Assembly (NCBI GenBank): GCA_038277395.1
Contig: CM076194.1
Coordinates: 175,866,467 to 175,930,466, forward strand
DNA length: 64,000 nt
Source: Dryocosmus kuriphilus
Taxonomy: Eukaryota; Arthropoda; Insecta; Hymenoptera; Cynipidae
Direction of reading: 5' to 3'
The notes below the pieces were generated by a model, which worked only from the letters and a program-made list of their open reading frames with translations, was not told the DNA's origin and ran no database searches. Below are positions 47,701 through 57,990 of this stretch, piece by piece; position 1 is the stretch's first letter; every line of letters begins with the position of its first letter. Both the position numbers and the translations under genes were made by a program.

Positions 47701-47896
47701 CGAGTTTCTTATGAACACCTCCTTTTCTCTATCCCATGCCTCTCCCCCTTGTTCGCCTGTCCATGCATTCAAATCCCCTCCTATTACGACCAGTCTCTCT
47801 TATTTTTCCTCTGTCCATTTCCTTATTGTTTTCCATCCTTCCTCTCCTCCTCTTCTTCTGTACACGCATACTACATTCACAATAACTTTTCCTATG
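44770..47896 (-). mobile_element. Family A LINE copy A4, 5'-truncated
   Basis: 3.1 kb, with 3' stem-loop 44787-44814 (one arm mutated to GATAGT) and an A-rich tail. It starts within the endonuclease region and is joined at 47896/47897, head-to-head, to another 3'-end copy in the opposite orientation. Confidence 0.88.
45030..47896 (-). pseudogene. A4 ORF2: endonuclease remnant, RT and C-terminus
   Basis: Endonuclease part: DLNAWTGEQGGEAW near 47755, DTVIDCVLAEERIR near 47555 (IDC for IDY) and LEHFPV near 47495 (again Glu for the usual Asp, and Ser lost). RT: QTGFRKGMG, FVDFKAAFESV (FDS changed to FES), RQGCP near 46260, then a frame shift, and AYADDVVLVADDEGG near 46160. Pieces end at 46256, 45955 and 45649, and the C-terminal zinc knuckle is decayed near 45200. 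Strongly decayed. Confidence 0.85.
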
Positions 47897-48318
47897 AGAG
47901 ATATGAAAGGAGATGTGAATGTGGCATGCAAGTGACGAGTAGAGAATGGGAGGAAATAGAGCGAGAGATGAAGGCAGGACAAGGGGAGGAAAAATGGGAA
48001 AAAATCGCAGATTCGAGATACAACAGCTGGTATAGAAGGGGCAGCGAGAACCAGAGTACCTGAGTAAAATTAAAAAGGAGAACAAATGGAATACAGTAGT
48101 GAGATTCAGAATAGGAGAGGGTGTTAGAGCATGCAGGTGTTGGATGAATGAAGAAGAGAATGTATGTAGAGTATGCAGGTATGAGAAGGAAACATGGTTG
48201 CATGTGTTAGAGAGATGTACAGGTGACGAAGGGGGAGGGGAGAGTACAGAAGAGAGAATGAAATGGATTCTGAATGAAAATGGTCAGGGGGAGGAATGGA
48301 TGAAGAAGTTGGAACATC

Positions 48319-48322
<4 letters not shown>

Positions 48323-48358
<36 letters not shown>
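48323..48358 (+). repeat. (AG)n expansion in LINE coding end
   Basis: Eighteen AG units where A3 has CTGAGAGGGAGAG. It lies in the last codons of ORF2 and gives an Arg/Glu run. Confidence 0.9.
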
Positions 48359-48360
<2 letters not shown>

Positions 48361-48597
48361 GGTTGCACAGGGTAGGATAGAAAGCCAAAAAATGTCGCCA
48401 AAAAAGTGATATTTCCGAAATAGTTTTAAGAACTGGAGTCAATTTTTAAAACTGAGGATGGCAAGAGAAAACGGAAGCCCAGGGCAAAGTCGCAAGCGCT
48501 TAGAAATAAGATTAGTAATATAAGTCGATTTGAAGCGAATAGTGCGTAAGATAGTATGAGGCTTGTTTGTAAGAATACATGTAATGGTTATGTAAAG

Positions 48598-48625
48598 ACT
48601 CTCAAACCCGTAAAAGGGAGAGAGT
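48598..48625 (+). other. 3'-terminal stem-loop, plus-strand family A copy
   Basis: Identical in arms and loop to the consensus form at 26123-26150, read on the + strand. Confidence 0.75.
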
Positions 48626-48641
48626 ATAAACAAATAAAGAA

Positions 48642-48998
48642 GAAATACAATAAATTAAATAAATGAAATGAAAAAATAAATGAAATAAATAAAATAAATA
48701 AAATAGAAAAATAAATAAAATAAATAAAGTAAATAAAGTGAATAAAGTATGTAAATTAAATAAGGGAAATAAAGTAAATAAGGTAAATAAAGGAAATAAA
48801 GTAAATAAAATAAATAAAATAAATAAAAACGAAATAAAATAAGGTAAAAGGAAAATAAAACAAACTAAAGTAAAATAGTATAAAAGAAAATATAACAAAA
48901 CGAAGAAAATTAAACAAAAAGAAAGAAAAAACAAAATTAAAGGAAAATCAAAGTATAAAAAGAAAGAACATAAACAAAATAGAATAAAACAAAAACAA
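48642..48998. repeat. A-rich array up to the inverted-repeat arm
   Basis: A-rich words including AAAGTAAATAAGG variants and AAAACAAAATAGAATAAAACAAAAAC. The inverted counterpart of the last part lies just outside the right arm at 58906-58990. Confidence 0.85.
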
Positions 48999-49597
48999 TT
49001 TTACGCACGCTTCTTTTTTCTTAATTCTATTTAATTGCACAGCTTTCTAATATTAAGTTAAACCTAAATATACTAAATAAGAATGTGGACATGAATATTT
49101 GATGATGATTTATTGCATCATCTTCTTGTACATATGTATATATATAATTTAAGATACATTCTTAAATTCTAACCTATATGTACGCTGCAAGAAGTAATAG
49201 CGGTTTCTTTAATGTCGATACGGGAATCTAGTTGCGCATACGTCCGTTACCGACGCTGGTATTTTCGTCGGTCGCTAATGCAGATTCCTGCCAGAATTAG
49301 CCTCTGTCGATAAGTCTTATGTGTGCAAAGTTTCTTTGTAGTGAAACATAATAAAAAAAGGACCCATAGATGAAAGAGAAGAAAAGGATTCTGAAGTAAG
49401 TATTAATTCTTTAAACCGGAAATTAGAATATATGAAACTGTCCTTTGTTTCAAATACATTTCCTATTACTTTTTATCCTATAGCTTCCCTCAAATAAACA
49501 TTCAATTTGTTGATAAAGTCAAAGACTGACCAACGTGAGTCTTAGGTTTTATGGAATTCTTTGAAAAATATTACAACATATCTCTAAAATGTAATCG
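48999..49597 (+). repeat. Left arm of a ~10-kb inverted repeat
   Basis: About 600 bases, from TTTTACGCACGCTTC to ACATATCTCTAAAATG, repeated in reverse complement at 58294-58905 with clear but imperfect identity. No coding capacity was recognised. The arm ends where the gag-like LINE copy begins. Confidence 0.88.
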
Positions 49598-50818
49598 TAT
49601 AGAGGCCTCAATATCTATATAGGGGGTTACGTGGAAGGTATCAGTATGTTGATCCGAGAAAAAATATTCAAGAAGCGCAGGGAAAGATCCCTCCTGAGCT
49701 CTACCTTCAAGGAGAAGACGGCTTTCATTTCCACACAGACGGAGCCGCAGACGATGCTGGAGGAAGCGACGGAGGCACGCAAGCCAGAGAGGGAAACGAC
49801 CCTCAGCCCGCCCAGTGAATCCGGAGCCTGAATCCGTCCATTAAAAGGACCAGGACCCAGGACGGCCTCGCCTGGTCAAAGATGGTGAAGAGAAGAATCA
49901 AGAAGGAGAGGCAGATGGTTAAGAAGAAGCCTGAGGGGAAAGTCGTATCAAGAAGGGACAATGCGTCCGATAAGGGACAAGGACCCCCAAGAAGAAGAAG
50001 AGGAGAATCTTCCGTGAGGCCGTGACGATCACGCCAGACCCAGGAATGAAGTATGCGGATGTCCTGAAGGACATCCAAAAGAAGACGAAGCCGGAAGACC
50101 ATGGCGTAAATCTCAAGGCGATCCAGCAGACGAGAACGGGGGACGTCCTCATTGAGGTGGACGCCAAGCCGGAGAAACGGCAGCACTTCGGGGATGCCAT
50201 CTAGAAGATCCTCGGAGAAGGCGGGAGTGTTGGATACCTCGTTCCGAGGACGCAGATCGTAATCTACGACTTAGTCGAGACTACGAAGGCTCCTGACGTA
50301 TAGACAGCGGTGAGGGCGGCTTTGGGAGACGAGATTGGTTCTCCACTAAGGTTCAGCCTCACCAAGAGGAGCAGCAGAGCTTGCATCCTAGCTTTCGTTA
50401 AACTGAATGCAGTCGCTGCTGCCAGACTGGAGAAAGCTGCCCGAATGAAGGTCGGATAGGTGAACTGCCGGGTAAAGGCGCGTAGCGCCGAAGCCCGGTG
50501 CTACAGGTGTCACATTATGGGACGTGTTGCCCGCAAGTGTGCAGCAGAAGATCGCAGTAAATTTTGCAGAAGGTGCTACCAGGAAGGATACAAGACGGTG
50601 GAATGCCAAAATCTGTCGATTCTCCGTCCGCCGATAACAGCCAGGAGGAAACGCTAGAAGGTCAGCAGGAGATATGAAGACGCTGGAGGCAGCACAGGAA
50701 ACGGCACCCTTGTACGATCCCTTGTGCGCCGGGCGGGGAGATGTTTAACATGGAATCCTCGCACTTCGTGCAGTAATGCATTCCCTCTTCCCTTTCCAAA
50801 AAAAGAAAAAAAAATCAT
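49598..50818 (+). mobile_element. ORF1-only LINE remnant, copy 1
   Basis: Degenerate R1-type ORF1 without an ORF2. It starts mid-ORF (GGCCTCAATA), carries REKIFKKRRERS and VRRR-type basic segments, and ends with two CCHC-like knuckles (CYRCHIMGRVARKC and CRRCYQEGYKTVEC, about 50500-50620). A stop and ~190 bases of 3' UTR follow, ending in AATGCATTCCCTCTTCCC and an A-run, then ATC triplets. Several stops and frameshifts. Confidence 0.75.
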
Positions 50819-50859
50819 AATGATCATCATCATCATCTTCATTATTATAATCCTCCAAG
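50819..50859 (+). repeat. ATC/TTAT microsatellite after copy 1
   Basis: ATGATCATCATCATCATC with interruptions, directly after the A-run of the LINE copy. Confidence 0.8.
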
Positions 50860-52738
50860 GACCACCGCAGTTGTCTTAGGTAAAAGGTAGGTGTTACCAA
50901 TACTTGGCGCGTCCCCAGATGGCGGAATGCTCGCTGGAAACCTAGGGGAGGCTGAAGTAAAATAGGCCCCGTGGATCAAACATACTATTGGTGACGGTCT
51001 CAGCCCACTGGGAGTGCCATGTCCGGTTTTTCCGCCGGCATGGGGCAGGGGCTGCTGGGGGCTTGCTCTACCAAGGTCCAGGCAGCGACCGGGTTCTGGA
51101 GCCTCTTCGGGCCATGATCAAGGAGTGCAAGATGGCTTCAGAGATGGGAAGCTGCAGTGCTCCAGGCTTGTCCGGTCCTTCCGTGTATTCCGTGACTGGT
51201 TAAACGAAGTTTGGGCCCCAGGGTACTGGGGTAGGACTTCGTTCTGAGGGTATATCCATTCCCAACTATTTCGGCCTGACCCTCCACGCACGATGCGCTA
51301 CTGAACCTTTTAACGTGGATAACAAGAAGGAAAACGGAGAGAGAGGAAGGAGACCAGAGTCGAAAAGGAGCTAGACTTCAGCAAAAGTTTTCACGTGGTA
51401 GAAGAGGAAGGATAAAATGATTACACGGAGACTGCTTCGTGAAATGGTGGATCGCGAAATATCAGGATGAGATGAAGAAAGAGCACAGAGGGTTACGCAA
51501 GTGACTGAAGAAGCGGCTGAAGTTCTGTAAATCAGAGGATCTAGCTGAAGCAGTGAGTTACGTGGAGAGAGCGCAAAGTACAGTGCGCTCAGTGGAGTAC
51601 ACGTTTAGGGGCCTCAATAGATACTCGAAGGGATACCCGGAAAGTATTAACAAGCTGATCCGGGAGAAGATAGGCAAGGAGCGCAGGAAAAAATCCGCCT
51701 TGATCTCCACCTTCACGGAGAGGACGACGGCTTCCGTTGCTACGCAAACAGAGCCACAGACGTAGCCGGTGGAAGCTAAGAAGGCGCGCAAGCGGGAGAG
51801 GGAAGCGGCCCTAAGCCCGCCTAGCGGATCCGGAGTTGAGAAGCTGTCTATAAAAAAAGCCAGGACCCAGGAAGGTTTCACCTGGTCAAGAGTAGTGAGA
51901 AGGAGGAGCAAGAAAGAGAGGACGGAGAAGAAGAAGCCTGTCGAGGAGATTGTGCTGCGCAGGGACAATGCGCCCGATAAGGGACAAGAAGCCTTGAAGA
52001 GAAAGAGGAGAAGGACCCCCCGGGAGGCGGTTCCAATCCGACCATCCCCGGAGATGAAGTAGGTGGATGTCCTGAAGGACATCCAAAGAAAGGTTAAAAA
52101 TGAGGACCATGGCATCAAAGTCAAGGCAATTAGGCAGACAAGAGCGGGGGTTGTCCTCATTGAGGTGGGGGCCAAGGCATAGGAGAGGCAGCACTTCGTT
52201 GAGGCCATCTCGAAGGCTCTTGGACAAGGCGGGAGTGTTCGCCACCTCGTCCCAAGGGCTCAGGTCGTAGTCTATGACCATGTTGAATCTACGGAGGGTG
52301 CGGAGGAGGAGGAAGCAGCAAAGGTGGCCCTGGGAGACCAGCTTGATTCTCCACCATGGGTGAGTCTCACCAAGAGAAGCAGGAGAGGCTGCATCCTAGC
52401 TTTTGTTGTGATAGATGCCAAGTTCGAGAAGGTGGCCCGACTGAAGTTCGGGTGGGCGAACTGCCGGGTGAAGCCACACATAGCCGAAACCCGGTGCTAC
52501 AGGTGCCACACAGCACAGAAGACTGCACCCCCTGAAGTAACGAGAAAACGGTTCCGGAGGGATTAATGCCAAGAAGAAAAGGGATGAGGTTTTAGTGGGT
52601 AGGACTAAACTGACAAGTCTCCTCTCTCCTCACCGAGAATCTCACTTGTGCGATCCCTGTTGCGCTGGACGAGGAGATGAATAACATGGACGCGCCACAC
52701 GGTATGCATTAATGCATTTCCTACTCCCTTCCCAAAAA
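50860..52738 (+). mobile_element. ORF1-only LINE remnant, copy 2, with 5' UTR
   Basis: Second, longer copy. 50860-51540 is a GC-richer 5' UTR-like region (no intact ORF). The ORF1 part (51541-52560) shows YTFRGLNRYSKGYPESINKLIREK, KRKRRRTPREAV, a DVLKDIQRK block, and one knuckle start CYRCHTAQKT near 52495. In-frame stops lie near 51763, 52060 and 52180. The 3' end (TATGCATTAATGCATTTCC, then A-run) matches copy 1. ORF2 is absent. Confidence 0.75.
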
Positions 52739-52860
52739 AAAGAAAACATTCTTATCATCCTCATCATCATCATCATCATCGTCATCATCTTCATCATCAT
52801 CTTCTTCTTCTTTATTACCATCATCATGAGCATCATTATTGATTATCATGGATGATGAAT
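52739..52860 (+). repeat. ATC microsatellite after copy 2
   Basis: A-run, then about 100 bases of ATC/TTC triplets. Same context as copy 1. Confidence 0.85.
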
Positions 52861-53075
52861 TATCATGTTGATCAAATTCTTCTTTGTCATCTTCTGATTA
52901 TATTCTTCACTTCTTCGCTTTTGACACCAATTCAGGTTTAACGAAGTAAGTAATGCCCACAAGTTTCTTTAATTGAGAAGATTGTAGTTCGATTTTTTCT
53001 TGAATAGCTGGATTCTCATTAGGTTTCAATTTTGTCTGCTTTCGAGAAATTGCCTTACAAGGCTTTCTATTCTGT

Positions 53076-53258
53076 TTATTGCAGAGCTATAGCTTCAGGC
53101 ACGTTTACAATTTGGCAAAAGCCTCGCTCATTATCATCATCGCCATCATCATCATCATCATAGACACGATTCTTCGCTATGCAAGAGTATTTCACATGTC
53201 GTTTTAAACTATCGAGTCTTGGATAAACTCTTGAGCAAATTGGACATATGGAAGTCAT
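53076..53258 (-). pseudogene. Zinc-finger exon-like ORF with Asp run
   Basis: 60 codons starting ATG ACT TCC: CPICSRVYPRLDSLKRHVKYSC is a C2HC finger (CxxC, His, Cys) reminiscent of BTB/Lola-type terminal exons. A (GAT)n-coded Asp tract follows (DDDDDGDDD). The stop codon overlaps AATAAA (CAATAAAC), a possible poly(A) signal. No second finger and no convincing upstream exon. It may be a captured or orphan exon, or a chance survivor. Confidence 0.4.
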
Positions 53259-53370
53259 TTTGTCACTGACATAACACGAATGACTGTTCTATCACCATTT
53301 CTGAGGTCATATATCCTCCTGCACCTCCCCCTCCTCCTCCTCATGTTAAACTAATGTTAAAGTAATATTT

Positions 53371-53728
53371 ACATTAGAATTCTAATAAGATGAAAACTGC
53401 CATACTTCAGACAAATTTTTAGAGTACCCAGAGGAGTTGAAAAGCAGAAATCTACTTTATCAGAACTCATCACACCTTTTCGCGATTTTGACCGAAATCC
53501 AAAACACACAATTTTTCTAAAAAGTCACCGTGGACCGGATTTGAACTGGCAACAAATCCGGGCCACGTTGATTTTTTAGAAAGATTGCATGTTTCGGATT
53601 TTGGTCAAAAATTGCGAAAAAGTATCATGAGTGCTGATAAAGTAGATTTCTGCTTTTCAACTCCTCTGAATACTCTAAAAATTTGTACGAAGTATGTCAG
53701 TTTCCATCTTACAAGAATTCTCACATTA
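53371..53728. repeat. Foldback (long hairpin) element
   Basis: Two ~175-base arms in inverted orientation meet at a centre near 53548 (CCGGATTTG / CAAATCCGG around a 9-base loop). They run out to GAATTC at both ends. ACATTA flanks it on both sides (53371-53376, 53723-53728) and may be the target duplication. No ORF. Arms about 85-90% alike by eye. Confidence 0.85.
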
Positions 53729-54919
53729 ATTCTACTCTACCACTTACCATATTAAAATCAAAATAATAAGTAATATTAACGTAATGCTAAACTAATGTTA
53801 AAGTAATGTTAATGTAATGTTAAAGTAATATGAAACTAATGACCGAATATAGTTAAAGTAATGTTAATTTACATAAAAATATTAACTTAATATATATGTA
53901 TATTATATATTTACAGACACTCATACAATATAACACTCATTCACTATCCACATCCATTCTTTCATCCTCCTCCTCCTCCTCCTCCTCCTCAAGTAATGTT
54001 AAAGTAACGGTAAAGTATAGTTAAAGTAATGTTAAAGTAATGCTAAACTAATGTTAAAGTAATGTTAATGTAATGCTGAAGTAATGTTAAATGTCCTCTT
54101 CCTCTTCTTATTCCTTAAGTAATGTTAAAGTAATGTTAAAATAATGACAGTACATATTTAAAGTAATGTTAATTTACATAAAAATATTAACTTAAATATA
54201 CATGTATATTCTATATATACAGACACTCATACAATATAGCACTCATTCACTATCTACATCCATTCTTTCATCCTCCTCTCTCCTCCTCCTCCTCCTCCTC
54301 CTCCTCCTCCTCCTCCTCAAGTAATGTTAAACTAACGTTAAAATATAATTAAAGGAATGCTAAAGTAATGTTAAACTAATGTTAAAGTAATGGTAATGTG
54401 ATGTTAATGTAATGTTAAAATAATGTTAAAGTATAGTTAGGGTAATTTTAGGGTATATTTAAAGTAATATTTAAGTATTGTTACTGTAATGTTAATTTAC
54501 ATAAAAATATTAACTCATATATATATTCTGTTAATGTAATTTTCAGCTAATGTTGAAGTATAGTTAAAGTAATGTTAATTTACATAAAAATATTATCTTA
54601 TATGTTCTGTATTTACACACATTCATACAATATAACACTTATTCACTATCGACATCCATTCTTTCATCCTCCTCCTCCTCCTCCTCCCCCTTCTCCTCAA
54701 GTAATGTTAAACTAACGTTAAAATATAATTAACAGAATGTTAAAGTAATGTTAAACTAATGTCAAAGTAATGTTAATGTAATGTTAATGTGATTTTAAAA
54801 TAATGCTAAAGTATAATTAGAGTAATTTTAAGGTATATTTAAAGTAATATTAAAGTATAGCTAATGTAATGTTAATTTACATAAAAATATTAACTCATAT
54901 ATATATATATATATATATA
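53729..54919. repeat. Tandem repeat with (TCC)n blocks, left part
   Basis: Units of about 300-470 bases: GTTAAAGTAAT words, ACATAAAAATATTAAC, an AT microsatellite, ACACTCATACAATATAACAC, CATCCATTCTTTCATCC and a TCC run. TCC blocks end near 53991, 54317 and 54698. The fourth unit is split by the Helitron and resumes at 57740. Confidence 0.88.
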
Positions 54920-55375
54920 TCTTTCTATATTATAAAAAGATCTCGCCGTCGCCGCCGCCGCTGTGTCAGGAATACAGCTCCCTTCCCCTCACCCCCTGCT
55001 CCCTTCCCCTCTCGCCCTTATCCCGTCCCCTCAACCCCTTCCCCCTCTCCCTCCTTTCTTCCCCTCACCCCCTCCCCCTCTCCCCATTCTCTCTTCCCCT
55101 CCCCCTTCCCCTCTCGCCCTTCTCTCTTCCCCTCATCCCCTTCTCCCTTTTTCCTTATTATCCCCTTTGACCTGTGACCATTGACTTTGGACCTATTTGA
55201 CCCGCATGGGCACATGACCCCGTGAAAAAAAAACATCCTCACCACTATGTGTGTGACAAAAGTTGATCCACCTTGACTATATTTAACGTGATCTACCTAT
55301 TATCCTTAAATTGATTTGGTTTTTGGTTTTTAGCCAATTTCAATGAAATTAGATCGTGAATTTAATAAATGACGT

Positions 55376-55426
55376 AATTTCAATGAAATTGTTTCCGAGA
55401 CGCACTACGTGGAAGTAACCAATATT
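55376..55426. repeat. Internal inverted repeat of the Helitron, left
   Basis: About 51 bases (CACTACGTGGAAGTAA core) whose reverse complement lies at 57305-57354, with a second, outer pair containing CAATTTCAATG near 55330 and 57511/57607. Confidence 0.8.
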
Positions 55427-55569
55427 GCATTTCAAGCTGTAAACAAATTGTATTAATTGGTTTATACATGTACCTAAAAATTACGGTATTATTATTATAT
55501 ATATTATATATAAAATTATTATAATATTGAAAGTTTAACTGGAATTTTCACTATGGCGACAAAGAAGTT

Positions 55570-56181
55570 ATCCTCCTAAAAGTAAAAGACTTAAATCCAT
55601 TGATTCTCCCTGGAGGATAGTAATATGACTGGAATTTTGAACATTAATACCAATGCTGAAATTGTCTAAAAAAAATATATATATTATATATATTAGTGAT
55701 ATAGAAATTTTTTTTTTAAGTTTAATTTTAAAATTATTTACCATTATCATATAGACTTCCAAGAATTTTAATTTTTTGTCCTTGAATTATATTAAAATTT
55801 GGTGTCACATTAAAAATATTAACTATTAATTTATACTTTCCATTTGTGATACTGCCTAAATATTTATTCGCTTTTTTATGCTCAGGAATAAATTCATCTC
55901 TCAAAAAAACCTTCAATTTCTATGTATAAAATTTATATAAAGAGAATTTTAATTTAATCAATTAGTAATTCGTTAATTAATCAATTTACTTATAAGTCCT
56001 GAACTTTGAAGATAATTTTCTTTTCAAATTTAATTTTTTTAACTTCTCCTTGATTTTGTTCGATATTAAAAAATCCAATGTTCGTTATTTTTGAATTATT
56101 TGTCAACAGTAATTCATAATGAAGATTTCCGTTATTATAATTCGAACCTGGTTTTGCCGTCATATTTTGAATTAAAAGTTT
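55570..56181 (-). pseudogene. Captured three-exon gene fragment (minus strand) inside Helitron
   Basis: Exon-like open segments 56181-55990, 55919-55742 and 55665-about 55570. Each follows a pyrimidine-AG acceptor (TTTTAG, ACATAG, TTTTTTTTAG). The two gaps are 70 and 76 bases, begin GTAAAT, and contain branch-point-like TACTAAT or CACTAAT. Exons 2 and 3 join in frame across a split Asp codon. Exon 1 ends in TAA exactly at its donor, so it carries a stop as read. The protein is beta-strand-like (GQKIKILGSLYDN, FSIGINVQNSSHITILQG) and I do not recognise it; a galectin-like fold is a weak guess. Confidence 0.5.
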
Positions 56182-56207
56182 CTAAAATATGAAAACTAAA
56201 AAAAAAT

Positions 56208-57127
56208 ATGAAAAAGATTTTCGACAAATTTTACCTGCAATTAAAAAACGGTTGTAGAACAAGTATTGTTCAGGAATCAATCAAATATTCTTATTTATGG
56301 CCCAATTTCAAAATTATGAATTTAAAAAGAAATATGCGATCGTGTAATAATGATTTTTCAAAATTTTTATTAAAAATTGGACAAGGAAGTATTAATTCCT
56401 TTTATATACCCGAACATTGGAAAACAAATGATATATGTACAGAAATATATGGCACAAATATAAATGAAAATGATGATTTATCAAATTGTGCAATACTAGC
56501 TTGCCATAATGAAGACATTTATAAATTGAATAATAAAATATTAAAGAAAATTTTAGCAAAAGAAGTAACATATTACAGTGTAGATTACGCAAAAAATAAA
56601 GGAGTTGACCAAATTGATGAGGATGTTCAGTTAAATTTTCCTATTGAATATTTAAATTCGTTGAAATTTCCAGGTTTACCAATTCATAAATTAACTTTAA
56701 AAATTGGCGCAGTTGTAATGCTGATAAGAAATTAAGTATTAATGATGGGCTTTGTAATGGAACACGTTTGAAAATTTTACAATTACATAAATTTAATATT
56801 AAAGTTATGGTTATTACTGGTAATAAAAAGGGAACTACGGCTTTCATACCAAGAATAATTTTAGATTCTGGGGAATTTTCTTCTTTACCATTTATTTTAT
56901 ATAGAAGACAATTTCCAATTTTTTTAGCTTTTGCAATTACAATAAATAAATCTCAAGGTCAAAGTTTCGAAAAATTAGGAATATTCTTTCATAGACCTTT
57001 ATTTTCTCATGGACAATTATATGTAGCTCTATCCAGATGTAAAAATCCTGATAAATTGTTTATTGAGAATAAATCAGAAGATGATACAAATATTAAAAAT
57101 ATTGTTTGGAAAGAAATTTTTGATTAA
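56208..57127 (+). pseudogene. Pif1-like helicase C-terminal half (Helitron RepHel remnant)
   Basis: Begins abruptly at DFRQIL-type helicase motif III (56215, early frame change). It then covers YSYLWPNFKIMNLKRNMR, AILACHNEDIYKLNNKIL, FPGLPIHKLTLKIGAVVMLIRN, a one-base frameshift near 56735, GLCNGTRLKIL, and the clear motifs ITINKSQGQSFEKLGI and SHGQLYVALSRCKNPDKLF to the stop at 57127. Walker A/B and the Rep nuclease are missing. Intact relatives unwind DNA for rolling-circle transposition. Confidence 0.87.
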
Positions 57128-57304
57128 AAATTAACTATGTTCTCTTGGTCTTATATATTTTTTAAAATATATATAATATTAAATAAAGTTTCTGTTTATT
57201 AAATTTTAATAAACAGAACTTTTTTAAAACTTTTTTCTCAGTGTATAAAATATATAATATATGAACAATTTAATATAATTTTTGTTACAGATTTTTGAGA
57301 ATCC

Positions 57305-57354
57305 AATATTGATTACTTCCACGTAGTGCATCTTGGAAACGATTTCATTGAATT
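57305..57354. repeat. Internal inverted repeat of the Helitron, right
   Basis: Reverse complement of 55376-55426 with a handful of mismatches. Confidence 0.8.
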
Positions 57355-57425
57355 TTAAGTGAATTGTAAAATATAATGATCACTCATAAATATAGTGATA
57401 ATGAAAGATATTAAATAAATATAAA

Positions 57426-57630
57426 ATTAAATATATTATAAAATATATAATTAATATATTAATTAATATATTATATAATATAATATATTAATTAAATTAT
57501 AAAATATACATTCAATGAAATTGGCAAAAAATCAATAAAATATATAATTAATATATTAATTAATATATTATATAATATAATATATTAATTAAAATATAAA
57601 ATATACATTCAATGAAATTGGCAAAAAATC
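57426..57630. repeat. Two tandem 97-bp AT-rich units in the Helitron 3' part
   Basis: AATATATTAATTAATATATT followed by CATTCAATGAAATTGGCAAA, twice, with a period of 97 bases (marks at 57510 and 57607). Confidence 0.85.
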
Positions 57631-57719
57631 AATAAATTAGATAATAATATAAAAATTAGAAATTCATCAAAATTCATCAAAATTCTGTCAGAATGGGGGG
57701 TAGGCGCGCGAAGCGCGCA

Positions 57720-57736
57720 GGGGGGCTTAGCCCCCC
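57720..57736 (+). terminator. Helitron 3' hairpin
   Basis: GGGGGGCTTAGCCCCCC, perfect 6-bp stem, three bases from the element end. Another GC palindrome precedes it. Helitron 3' hairpins act as transposition terminators. Confidence 0.7.
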
Positions 57737-57737
57737 T

Positions 57738-57739
<2 letters not shown>

Positions 57740-57805
<66 letters not shown>

Positions 57806-57990
57806 ATATATTCTATTAATGTAATTTTCAGTTAGTGTTGAAGTATAGTTAAATTAATGTTAATTTACATAAAAATATTAACTTATATGTTCTGTGTTTG
57901 CACACACTCATACAATATAACACTTATTCACTATCGACATCCATTCTTTCATCCTCCTCCTCCTCCTCCTCCTCTCCTCCCCCTCCTCGG
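57740..57990. repeat. Tandem repeat with (TCC)n, right part, and AT microsatellite
   Basis: (AT)n to about 57800, then the rest of the interrupted unit to the TCC block ending near 57988. Confidence 0.85.

Larger units (their letters stand above)
47897..48641 (+). mobile_element. Inverted 3'-end family A copy (A3-like) joined to A4
   Basis: The last ~730 bases of a family A element on the + strand, closest to A3: C-terminal ORF2, zinc knuckle CRVCRYEKETWLHVLERC (about 48168-48221), 3' UTR, complete stem-loop at 48598-48625, tail TATAAACAAATAAAGA. It differs from A4 itself in the 3' UTR, so it is not a simple local inversion of A4. Confidence 0.85.
54920..57739 (+). mobile_element. Helitron/Helentron-like element
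   Basis: 2.8 kb inserted in an AT microsatellite between A and T. Starts TCTTTCTATATTATAAAAAG, as many insect Helitrons do. Ends with two GC hairpins (GCGCGCGAAGCGCGC and GGGGGGCTTAGCCCCCC) and CTTG (canonical CTRR with one mismatch). There is no TIR or target duplication at the ends. It contains a Pif1-type helicase remnant on + and a spliced-looking fragment on minus. The Rep domain is absent, so it is non-autonomous. Confidence 0.78.

Noticed and set aside
50988..51247. Small ORFs in the GC-rich region before ORF1-only copy 2
   Set aside because: Overlapping frames without a shared domain, in a position that fits a LINE 5' UTR.
54963..55245. Pro/Ser-rich ORFs and their minus-strand Gly/Glu partner at the Helitron start
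   Set aside because: Translation of a CCCCTCTCC-rich low-complexity stretch.
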